Part shown: positions 45,474 through 58,360 of the stretch, in pieces
Position numbering within the stretch: the stretch's first letter is position 1
Layout: each line of letters opens with the position of its first letter
Source: Trichosphaerium sp. ATCC 40318
Taxonomy: Eukaryota; Discosea; Flabellinia; Trichosidae
NCBI GenBank assembly: GCA_038496445.1
Contig: JALMLS010000279.1
Span: 62,001 to 126,000, forward strand
Length of the DNA: 64,000 nt
Direction of reading: 5' to 3'
Position numbers and translations under genes: made by a program
Notes under the pieces: model-generated
What the model was told of the DNA's origin: nothing
The model's input: the letters and a program-made list of their open reading frames with translations, nothing else
Database searches by the model: none

Positions 45474-47815
45474 TATCCTCGCTGTTTTTTGAGTTTGTAC
45501 CGTTGTATTTTACCTGACTCCGTCTTTGGGAGGTCATCTATAAACTCAATTTCTCTCGGATATTCATGTGCTGATAGACGTGTCTTTACATGGTTTTGGA
45601 GAAGCTTCTTAGTTTCCTACACATCCAAGTTAAACAATCTAAATGAGACAACAAAAAGCACTTTTACCTCCGATTTTTTGAATCCTTCTCTGAGTACAAC
45701 AAACGCTTTTACAACTTCACCTCTCTCTTTATCAGGTGACCCAATAACAGCACAATCTGCAACAGATTCATGGGCTATCAATTCTGTTTCAACTTCTGCG
45801 GGCCCTATACGATAACCAGCGCTAGAAGTGACTGAACAAAACTAAAGTTCCTTAAATGATTGAAACGTACCTTAAAATTATGTCATCAACTCTACCCAAA
45901 AATGTAAAGAATTCACCGTCTCTTACAACTTTATCTCCAGTACGACTCCAAATTCCAGTATTCTTCAAATTGGTTTTTTCTTCGTTCTTCCAGTAACTAC
46001 AAGAACTCAATCATACAAGGAGTCAAAAATTCAATGAATAAAATCACATACTTCTTGAACCAATGGAGAGGAGATTCTGGTACATTAACAGCAAGTTCTC
46101 CTGGCTCGTCAGTTTCTTTGAGATTATCATCAATCACGTGCATGCTAAGCTGTTTAGAATTCTTTCATTTGTTTCGCAGTCACATACCTGAATCCAGGCA
46201 TACAAACGCCCATAGATCCACTTGGTGATTCTTTTCTCAGGTCCGGATGACCGTGATTAATAATCATCATGCCATTCTCAGTTTGTCCGTAGTGATCACA
46301 TATTCGTGTTCCCCATACCTTTTGAAAGCATTCTATTACTTCAGTGGGTAAAGGTTCTCCTAAACAAATTTGTTTTGAGTTCAACCGTTTTCCATAAACC
46401 TCGCATTGCATCATTTGAATCAAATGTACCTGCTGAACATGCAAGACGCACTGAGTTGTCATACTGTTCTAATACTCCAGACCCTGCGGCGCGAATAGTC
46501 TTATACGCAGTTGGAGCTGCAGCAACTGTGGTAACTTTGTAATCTTGGATGACCTAAAGTCATCAGTATCTAAAGCCTTACAAACTTGTTTACCTTCAAT
46601 GTTTTTTCAACTGAAAACTTCGTATTGATGAACATGGCGGGTATACCAAGAATCATAGGTCCCCATACGTTGTAATAGAGTCCGTAAGCCCATCCAGGAT
46701 CAGCGATATTATAGTAAGATTCCTTACAATCGCCGTGAAGATTGAATCCTTCAAGCTATTGTAAGTCGGAACTTTACTATTATTGTACCAAATTGCATGT
46801 AAGCAGAGAAAGATGCAAGGGATTTAACAGGTATTTCAACACCTTTCTATTAAATAGGTAAATCAAAGAAAGAAAAATGGTTGTACCGGCTGTCCTGTAG
46901 TACCACTATAAGATATCAAAAATTAATGTTAAAATATGCAGTAAAATTGCACCTGGTGTATATAATCCCAAGCAAGTCATCTCCTTGCATCACTTCAGGA
47001 TCAACCATATAATCACGTGTTGTATCACTTGAACTTTCAAAGTCATGTGTCTTAAAATCCAACGCCTTTTTCATATCAAAGAAATGTACTCAACATCATG
47101 TTACCTCTGCTGTATCATCCAAGAAAGGAACAGCTATTATTGCTGGTTGATCATCACTTGATGTAAACATGCCTTTAAACTTGAACAAGTGATCTCTATG
47201 TACCACAATGGCCTTGCATCCACTATCTTTTACACGATAGCTTATCGCATTAGGTCCCAAAGCAGTGAATAAAGGAAGGTATACAGCACCAATTCTTGCA
47301 AGACCACATGCACTTTTTTGACAAAAAAATCAGTTGCCAGGTTTTTTTTTTCGTTTAACAGTTTTGATTGACGCACGTGGAGTACAATGATGGTATCTTT
47401 GGGAGCATCACTGCTACCTGTATATGGGGTTAGAGGCCTATTCTTGTTGATGTTGATATTACCCTGTCTCCTTTGGAAACACCAAGAGATCGCAAGAGAA
47501 TCGCTATTCGAGATGATTCAGATTGAAGACTATGAAAGGAAATTGTTGATTTTGTCCCGTTTAAATCATCGTATTGGAGAGCAATACGCGATTGCTGGTG
47601 ACCATCGCAAAGACGTGAAGCAACCGGCACTGTTTAAAAACGTTTAGAAAATGAACATTCTTAAGAAGTAGAGGATGTGTTTTACCGTCTTTAGTGTAGT
47701 CTTTAAGTAATTTTGTAACAGTTCTGTTTGCTTTGGCGTAATTTGTGCTGAAGCCCCTTTTCTTATGCTTTAATATAGTGTAGCGTTTCGTTGCATGTTG
47801 TATACGCGAAAACAT
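45473..47815 (-). CDS. Mitochondrial acyl-CoA synthetase (ACSM/AMP-ligase type)
   Basis: Start ATG 47815: [20 protein letters not shown], an Arg/Lys-rich presequence typical of mitochondrial import, then [20 protein letters not shown]. Domain landmarks: GVSKGDRV; the P-loop IYTSGTTGQP built across an intron; the core [38 protein letters not shown] and [32 protein letters not shown]; and the C-terminal lysine region [16 protein letters not shown]. It activates a carboxylic acid to acyl-AMP and then acyl-CoA; the ACSM-like pattern suggests medium-chain acids. About eleven exons. It runs convergent to peptidase B and divergent from the glutaredoxin (243 bp). The unit A copy is dead, so this is the only working copy here. 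Confidence 0.88.
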
Positions 47816-48058
47816 GGCCAATAATTAATTAAAATCGGTTGACAGTTCCAACAGTCAAAGATGGTTTTTCTTGAAATTTCAAAAAGTTGACGCCACTGTT
47901 GATGTTTTATCCAAAAGATTACTTCAATCGCCATTTCATAGATGTTGTCCAACACCACGATGAACGTAGGAACGTCTGAAAAACAGTCAAATCACGTTTT
48001 TGAGTTAAGTTGTGTCTGTTTAAGGTTCATGTCCAGTTTATCCGGTTGAGTACTCATC
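47816..48058. promoter_or_regulatory. Divergent promoter, synthetase / glutaredoxin
   Basis: 243 bp between two divergent start codons; the left part is inside duplication unit B. No element defined. Confidence 0.45.
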
Positions 48059-48983
<925 letters not shown>

Positions 48984-49448
48984 TCAACAAAAACTGTCTA
49001 TACAAGCTTGATCAAATACAATTGCGAAAAAAGCAGGTAGATGAGTATGCGATACTACATCCCCAAGCTGCCCACAGAACCTTATACAAGCAAAAGTCCA
49101 ATCCCAACCATTGGGTATAAAGTTATCACCGACATCACTTGTTTTTTTTATGTTGACGGTTTGCTTTAGCTCATGACCTTGTCGTAGTCCTTGTCCTTGC
49201 TGTATCTCATGACCTTGTTGTAGATCGTGCACTTGTTGTATCCCTTGTTCTTGTTGTAGCTCATGACCACTGGGTGCCATTGTCTTGCATGTTTCAACGC
49301 ATTTAGAATGTGTGACTATGCATGCTTTAGGATTAACCATTGTAAGGTTGAGGCACAGTTTATTAAATGTAATGCATTCTTCTTTACATGTTTTAGCGGA
49401 TGATAGATATACTACAGAAGAAAGAATAATTGCAATAAGTACGCGCAT
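48984..49448 (-). CDS. Secreted Cys-rich protein with Gln/Gly/His repeats (154 aa)
   Basis: ATG 49448. Signal peptide MRVLIAIILSSVVYLSSA, then an N-terminal module with six Cys (CKEECITFNKLC, CIVTHSKCVETC), a central repeat of about six units of GHEL/IQQ (GHELQQEQGIQQ, GHEIQQGQGLRQ), and a C-terminal module with Cys (FACIRFCGQ, ACIDSFC). No introns. Gln/His repeats between two disulfide-rich ends suggest an extracellular structural or binding protein. No family recognised; the repeat array probably varies in length between strains. Confidence 0.65.
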   Translation of the reverse strand: MRVLIAIILSSVVYLSSAKTCKEECITFNKLCLNLTMVNPKACIVTHSKCVETCKTMAPSGHELQQEQGIQQVHDLQQGHEIQQGQGLRQGHELKQTVNIKKTSDVGDNFIPNGWDWTFACIRFCGQLGDVVSHTHLPAFFAIVFDQACIDSFC

Positions 49449-50090
49449 TACTTTAATCGAAGAGGTGTTGCGTTAACAGTTTGAAGTTGTTTTTTTAGAA
49501 GTACTTATTAAAAACCGGAAATTGGACTTCAGTTGTTCGCTGTAGACTGCAATTATAGCCGTAATACACCTGAGATAAGTAGCAAGCGGAGCGTGAGAGT
49601 TATTCCTAAGGATGTACGAAGGAGTTGACCCGGATCATTGATAAAAAAGATTACAAATAATCCTCAATTTTAGTTCGTCATTGCTCTAACAAGACTATGT
49701 ATGTGCACGTGCTCGTAGATCTTACAGTGAGCAATAGTGAGTCCTAAAATTTCCACCGGAGGAATTCTTATTTTTTTGAGTTTGTGAAAACGAATCTAAG
49801 AACTTGGCTGTTCTGCAACTGTAATATCTAGGTAACGCCTTGGAAACAAAAAGTAGCTGAAGCAGAGGAAAACGTGTTAAGCAACACTTAATCGCTGAAC
49901 ATCTGCGTCATTTACCCATAGACAAGTGCAATTGAACACCTTCTTTGAAACTTTATCTTTCTGTTACGCATGTTGACACTTAAAGCTATGAGGTTGATTG
50001 GTTTCACTACCACAAAAGACATTTATTCATTAATTTAACGTGAGCTCTACAAAGAGGAAGATGAGTTTATTAGTCAGACTTGATGAATGT
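49449..50090. other. Intergenic
   Basis: Upstream of the Cys-rich gene and downstream of the arylsulfatase. AATAAA on the minus strand near 50070 could serve the sulfatase. Nothing coding seen. Confidence 0.4.
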
Positions 50091-52245
50091 CTAAGTGAGC
50101 CATGGTGCAAAATAGCCACCATTTTCTTGTATCACCTTACAAGCTCTTTCATCTGATTTACCCCTATTCGGATTATAAACTGTCTTACCTAATGCAAGGG
50201 ATTCTTTACGCATATCTTCAACAAGTTGTGTTTGAGTACTAGCAAGATTTTTATGCTCTTAGTGAACAAAGTAAGAAAAAAAATAGTCGTTCGTTATTAA
50301 GTTATTGATTTACCGTATGGGTCATTGATGATATCAAAAAGACATCCTTCTTTACAATCCTTCTTCTCAGATAAACTTATAATCTTTCCAGTATTATTCG
50401 GATAACGTTCACCTTAGGAATATGTAAGAAAATTGTTTGAACAGTGAAAAAAAACTCAACACTTTCAACAAATAATTTTGGTTACCTTGCCATGCGTTTG
50501 CTCTTATTTCTCCAAGTAAAAGCTTATAGTTGCCTTTAATAAAGTTTACGTATAGATCGCCTGTTACACTTGTACTGGATAAAGGAACAACAGATCTAGG
50601 ACTAGTTTGATTTGTGCCATTAATGTAATCCCACATATTAATGCTGTCAATACCAGGAAGATTCTCTGGATTATCAGAAGGATCCACGCCTGCCAAATGA
50701 CAGAACTATTCAAATTGAGTATTCGTGCTGGGTTGGTAGGAAGAATTTTTTGTCGTACAGTAGCATACCAATCGCAGATGTGAATGAACCCATTCTAGGA
50801 AAATAAAACGATTAGTCTTTGATCATGAAAGTGTACAGCCATACACGTTTTTGACCAACTTGAGATTTCACAACTCCCCCAGTTACAAATGCATTCACTC
50901 TTACACCTCCTTGAAAATCAGAAAACTTTCCACCACGCATAGGATAGTTGTTTGCAGCGATTTGGACCTAAAAATAAACTTGATATTTCCTTTCAGCAAA
51001 GTCGTTGTACCGGCCCTCCATTATCACTACTGACAACTAAAAGAGTATTATCCCACATACCAAGATCCTTGAGCTTCTGTTTAAATAGTTAGATCACTTA
51101 TTACTTTAGCAGAACTCGTACATTTGTAAGAAGCTTCAAATTATCATCAGCGTACGAAATCATTGCTGTGTAATTTCTACGAGGTTCATTGTTTATGTTC
51201 TTAAACTCATCAATGTAACTCTCAGGCACTTCCAATGGACTATGAACCTGGACAAATAATTAGTTTGCAAACATTATTTAAAGGCATGGTACGTTTTGCA
51301 TTGCATAATACAAAAAAAGAGGTTTAGATTTATCGTGTTCTTCTAGAATTTTTTGAACACGTGTTCTGTAGAGATCTCCAGCGTATACAGTATTGTTCAT
51401 ATTATAAGCGGGCTTATTTGTATCCCACAGATCTATAAGAGTTAAAATTTATAACATAACAACAAAAACGAGTACCTGTATGAACGCCACATGGACTTGT
51501 ACGAGTTTCTAAAATCCAATTTAAGATGAAAAATTTATGTAAAACTGGTTACCTGTCCAGTGGTCTTCCATGCCTCCGAAGTATCCCAGTGAAGTTTTAA
51601 ATCCTCTACCTGCCGGTATGACTTCCTTGGACGACTGTCCAACATGCCTTGATCCTTCAATTAACAACAGACAGGCAAATAGTTTAGCTTGTATTTTACG
51701 TTACCATTTTCCTACTTGATGTGAAACGTAACCAGCTTGAGACAATTTCTTTGGAATTGTCGTCATAGCTTCTGGTATTCCAGCAAGTGGAAAAGTCGTA
51801 GGGGTATTATCTTCATTCACATGGATAGGTAAACGACCACTAGTGTTGAACAAGTGAGTGCATCGTAAAACAAAACTACAGTACCTCAAAAGCGAGCTTC
51901 TAGTTGGAGAGCAATACTGAATGCAAATTAGAGCGTATTTTAAATAATAAAGGACATACCTGGTAAGTATAGTGTTGGGATAATACTATACCCTCCTTTA
52001 GTGCCAACTGATCTATTGTAGGCGTTTTAACCTCTGTGTTACCTAAGTTTGATGAATCACGTGATTTTTTGTAACGAAGTGCGCGAACCGTGGTATCCCA
52101 CGTTGTAGTGTCCTAAATCATCAATCTATGTGGAATTATATTTAATACCTTTAATACTACGTACCAATGCTACTATGATATTTGGTAACCCATACGACGT
52201 TTGTAAAGCACACAAAAGAAGCGCGAAAACCAACAAACTTTTCAT
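50091..52245 (-). CDS. Secreted arylsulfatase (type I, arylsulfatase B-like)
   Basis: ATG 52245 with signal peptide MKSLLVFALLLCALQTSYG, then LPNIIVAL joined to DDLGHYNVGYHG, the first metal-binding Asp pair. VKTPTIDQLALKEGIVLSQH leads to YCSPTRSSL, the CxPxR formylglycine site that becomes the catalytic aldehyde. Further on: VSHQVGKW (conserved Lys/His region), GYFGGMEDHWT, a DLWD motif with CG, FLYYAMQNVP, ISYADDNLKLL, LLVVSSDNGGP (metal-binding DN), YPMRGGKFSDFQGGVRVNAF and an end ...NGGYFAPWLT. About ten exons. It removes sulfate from sulfated sugars or aromatics, outside the cell or in lysosome-like vesicles, after activation by formylglycine-generating enzyme. Confidence 0.9.
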
Positions 52246-53012
52246 TTGTGACACTGTAGTTGCTCAACAAAGAATGTAGTTTGACTTTTATTAGCATGGA
52301 GCTTACAAGAAAAGGTGCGAATTAGAGTTTAACGGCAGTAGTGAACCAAAGAGAGCATCATGAATGCGCCGAATATTATCCAGATGAAGCTTGTATTGTG
52401 TTTTTATTTTATGTTTCATTTTTATCACGTGATTGTTTGAAGAGACCTTTTCTAATGCTCCCAACCAATAAAAACGAAACTCAAAAAAGAGAATCCAAAA
52501 CGCTTTCTTTGCAATTACGTGGCTATTATCCAAAGGAAAAATAAAAAGTACGTATGCGCCCAAGACGATCATTTCAATCACATACAGGGAACAGCTTGAA
52601 GGTTATCATAAACACAACTCCAAACTATCACGTGACATTCAACTTGAGAGTATGAGTACCAAAGACAGTGATTGCTTTACAACCACAGCCCAACATTGCC
52701 TGTTACGGTAATAGTACTTCACGCATAAGACGAAAAATTACTGTAGGCTTTTGTGACATGAAATTTTATTTATTTCTTCTTGTGAGCAGAAACTATCAAA
52801 CAACACAATATGTTATCAATTCCATACAATAGAAGAGAGATGGAAAGCATTTAGTTTTATCCACCTAAGACACATTAGACCGTAGGATTTCACAAACTGA
52901 AACTTACCTTTATCTGGATAGAATTAAATCGCTTTTATCTCTCTTCTAGTTGTAAGTGATCGATTTGTTTTCTAGAGGATTGCAAGAAAACAAGATAGTC
53001 CCTACAAGAACT
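52246..53012. other. Intergenic
   Basis: Three CACGTG palindromes (about 52060 just inside the sulfatase start, 52424 and 52630). Short frames on both strands look like chance. No gene assigned. Confidence 0.4.
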
Positions 53013-54529
53013 TTAAAGCGTTTTATGCTTTGAAGTTGTATCACAAGAATTAGCCCAATCATCAACATCTTGGTCATTAATCGGCGTATCTTCCATGAGT
53101 GTATCTCGAATGGAATTGGAGCGTGCTACACCATTGTCTGTGATCTTTTTCAAAGTTAGAAGAAGAAAGGCAACGAAAAAAAATTGTACATATCACTTAC
53201 CGCATTGGATGGAGTACTGCGCTCGGGCGTTGGGTCACTGCTATGCACAGTACCCAATTTTGGGGAATTATGGCAAGTGCTTGCGTCGTGATTATAGATT
53301 GCGCCAGTGTTTGCGTCACAGTGTTCTTTGCTGCCAATAACCTCTTGTTTTTTGTTTCTCTTGAGTTTAGCAATTTCTTTTTTTAACCTCTTATTCTCTT
53401 GTTTTAAACTCTTATTCTCTTGTTCCAATCTGTCTAGTTTATCTTCAGTTGAGAATGAAGGATCCCTTTCATGGCTGTATTCCCGTGGAGTATTATTCTT
53501 TGACATAACAGTGATACTACGAGGCTTTTTGAACGATAATCTACATATAAAGTAAGAAATTCACACGTGAAACTACAACATAAAAAACTGATATTCTGTA
53601 CGCACTCATACACTTTATCGTTTTCGTGACAAAGGCGCTCCTTTTCTTCATCTGATAAGAACACGTGGATCTTGCCTTCCTCAAATAGCTTTCTCCAATA
53701 TTTTGATATGCAGTTCAGCTTGCCTCCCATGTATAGCATATAAAACTCAAACAACGTAGCTATGTGATCACCACAAGTTTTTTCACTACGATTTAGAATT
53801 AGTTGGTGTTCAAAGAGTTTTATACGCACTTTAAAGTTAAACTATCTCCTAAGTCCCACTTTGCTTTACTTTTCCTATTGGGAGATTCGTCATGATACCA
53901 TTCCAGCCAATTGCTTACTCCATCTGGTCTAACAGATTTCATTACCTTGTAGAGAGGCCACAACCGCTCTATACAAGTGCGAAGTCCTTTTTTGGTGCTA
54001 GGCCCTCGATAGAACCCAACCGGGATCGTTGTAGAGCACGTCCTACACTTTGAAGTGATCAGGACGTAAGAAGTTTCTTTTGGTCTATTGTTTAAACGTT
54101 AGGGTTCAGCGTATGAAGGGTATGACAATACGTACTGTCTTGCTGAAAGAGCTTCAGCAATATTTATCTTTCCGTCATTGTTTACTGCTAAACGCTGTTC
54201 ATAGCCAACCGGCTTTCGTTGTTTCTACGACATCAGGAATTAAAAATTGGCCAATAAACAAAAACTTGTACGTTTAGGTGTTGACACGTGACAAAGTCAA
54301 CTGGTTCTCCATTAGACAATTTAACTGTAACATTTAAAGGTCCAAGCTTCCCTGTCTCCGTCTAAAAGTTTATTAGGATTATCCAGATAAGCTGTTGTTG
54401 TACCTTATCTAATAGCTTACAAAGCAGAATATCCGGTGTTAGTTTAATGCCAAGAGGCGCTTTGTGCCGTTTCGCGTTTCTTGGGATGTTATCGTCAGTC
54501 AGAACCCTTTTTCTAGTTTCAGGGTTCAT
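53013..54529 (-). CDS. Unrecognised probable nuclear protein with a coiled coil
   Basis: About eight exons. ATG 54529 (MNPETRKRVLTDDNIPRNAK, with RNAKRHK as a candidate nuclear signal), then LGPLNVTVKLSNGEPVDFVT, PVGYEQRLAVNNDGKINIAE, KCRTCSTTIPVGFYRG, the W-rich SNWLEWYHDESPNRKSKAKW, a Cys/aromatic helical domain (GDHIATLFEFYMLYMGGKLN; ISKYWRKLFEEGKIHVFLSD), a strong leucine-type coiled coil (KLDRLEQENKSLKQENKRLK) and an acidic Ser/Asp-rich tail ending SKHKTL. I do not recognise the family. The zipper-like segment with a basic neighbourhood suggests DNA or protein binding. Phase-consistent exons make it a real gene. Confidence 0.6.
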
Positions 54530-54657
54530 TTCGTCTGCAGCACTCAATGCGAAAGAAGTTTAATATTATTTGCTGTAACATTAAGCCAGGAACTCACGAA
54601 AAAGGCTCGCAGAGTAACCGTGACTTATGTGCTATCGATTAAGGACTCTTTGGAATT

Positions 54658-55217
54658 TTGACTTCAAATACTAGGTTTTTTTTCAACTGGGAGAAACCCG
54701 AATTTCTTTGCTCTTTTTGTCACTCACTTCGTAACAAGCACGTTCAAAAAATTAAGCAGCATTGCCAAGAAACTAAAGTACGTTTATTTTATGCATTTGG
54801 TTACCACACTTTTCATTTAAAAACGTGCCAAGTTCATATTTATTTATTACGAGATGATAGGGCTGACTTTAAAAAATATCTTTCAACTGCTTATTCTATT
54901 CGCAGCATGAAGGAAAATGTACATGAAAGCTTGTCAAAGCCTTCATACAATTGATCTTAGTTTTACTAAAGTGAGAGATGAAGCCATTAAAGCTTTAGCT
55001 GGAACTCATACAATTAATCTTAGTTTTACTAAAGTTACAGACGAAGGCATCAAAATTGGCTGGCGTTCATACCATAAATCTTAGTAGAACTCGAGTGACA
55101 GATAAAGGTCTCAATGTGTTGGCTGGCGTTCACACCATTTACCTTTATGAAACTCAAGTGACATATGAAGGCAGAAAAGAATTGCATGGAGTTCGTACAT
55201 TTAAACTTTCATGTTAG
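54658..55217 (+). pseudogene. Frameshifted LRR pseudogene
   Basis: An N-terminal frame (FNWEKPEFLCSFCHSLRNKH, Cys/His-rich) runs to about 54910, then the LRR part continues in other frames: LHTIDLSFTKVRDEAIKALA, THTINLSFTKVTDEGIK, a further shift near 55052, then VHTINLSRTRVTDKGLNVLA and VHTIYLYETQVTYEGRKELH. At least two frameshifts and no convincing start. The repeat type is the same as at 62.2 kb. A 49-codon frame from ATG 55268 follows with no recognisable features. Confidence 0.7.
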
Positions 55218-55715
55218 AATAAAGTATTGTAGCTTTTACGTGAAGTCCATTCGCAAAAAAACATAAAATGAGTTTACCTGTCTTTATAGCCAATCAAAAA
55301 CTTTGTGGAACAAATGAAACATTGCTACTAACGCTATTCAACGGAGATTTGTTGAACGAGAATATAGTGTCTTTGCCAAGTGTCTATTCAACAAAGAAAC
55401 AAATCCTTTTTGTGTAACTAGAGGAGTTTCTTAGTGCGCTTAAGCATGGAGTATCTCAAGTTACTGAAACGTTTCACTACAGTTCTATTTCGTAAAATAT
55501 CGTATGGTTAGTTAAAGCGTTGAGCATACTGATAATGTGGTGTGGCTCTGTTACATCAAACCACCTTAAGCAGAATAGTCTTCTTAAGAATCTTGGCACA
55601 TGCCAAAGAGACTACCGATATCAAAGCCAGCTTTGCTAGCAGTTCAAGTCCTTATATCACAGTTAACCACTTACTTAAAACCGCAATGAAGTTGTTAAAT
55701 GTTGAGAAAGGTATA
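55218..55715. other. Spacer with a short ORF
   Basis: A 49-codon plus frame at 55268-55417 (MSLPVFIANQKLCGTNETLL...) is protein-like but too short to judge. The rest is non-coding. Confidence 0.3.
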
Positions 55716-57928
<2,213 letters not shown>

Positions 57929-58360
57929 TATCCGTTGGTTTGAGAAGTATTGTTCGTCACTAAGCCAACCCAGATCCAGGCTTAACCTAATACTAGCAAA
58001 TTCATCTGCCGTGACATTGAAAAATACAGAATGGTATCTTTGGAACAAGATGTGCTCAAATACTCCAAGCATTTTATTATTGAGAATAAAAAGTCCAGGA
58101 TTGTTCAAGGTGCAGGGATGAGAAATTCTACTGAATCTGGAGCAAAATCCACTTGAGTAGATTTTGATACAGTTACCCCAAACACGCCACTACACTGTAA
58201 ATAAAAATTTTGTTGGCTCATAGCCAAACAAAGTAACATGAGACGCAAGTTAGGAAAAGTAGTTAAGATTTATTTGTCAAATTTTTTTTTTTTGTATTTT
58301 TCCGCTACGCTACAAAGTCTATTGATGCTCTATTGTGATGCGGAGCTAGCATTAGTTGAC
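57929..58360. other. Intergenic / 5' region of the esterase
   Basis: The esterase frame stays open on the minus strand to 58108 with protein-like sequence (TADEFASIRLSLDLGWLSDE), so a longer N-terminal form or an unlisted exon is possible. Poly-T near 58280. Otherwise nothing. Confidence 0.35.

Larger units (their letters stand above)
41477..47880. repeat. Segmental duplication, unit B
   Basis: Second unit of the tandem duplication, holding peptidase copy B and the intact acyl-CoA synthetase. Exons are nearly identical to unit A over long stretches while introns carry more differences and indels, as expected for a fairly recent duplication under selection on the peptidase. Confidence 0.8.

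Noticed and set aside
46154-46462. Separate 102-codon ORF within the synthetase
   Set aside because: Its 5' half is an intron read through; the true exon starts at GEPLPTEV after a TTTAG acceptor.
52303-52581. 92-codon minus ORF and overlapping plus ORF
   Set aside because: No domain, no splice evidence and mutual antisense overlap; treated as spacer.
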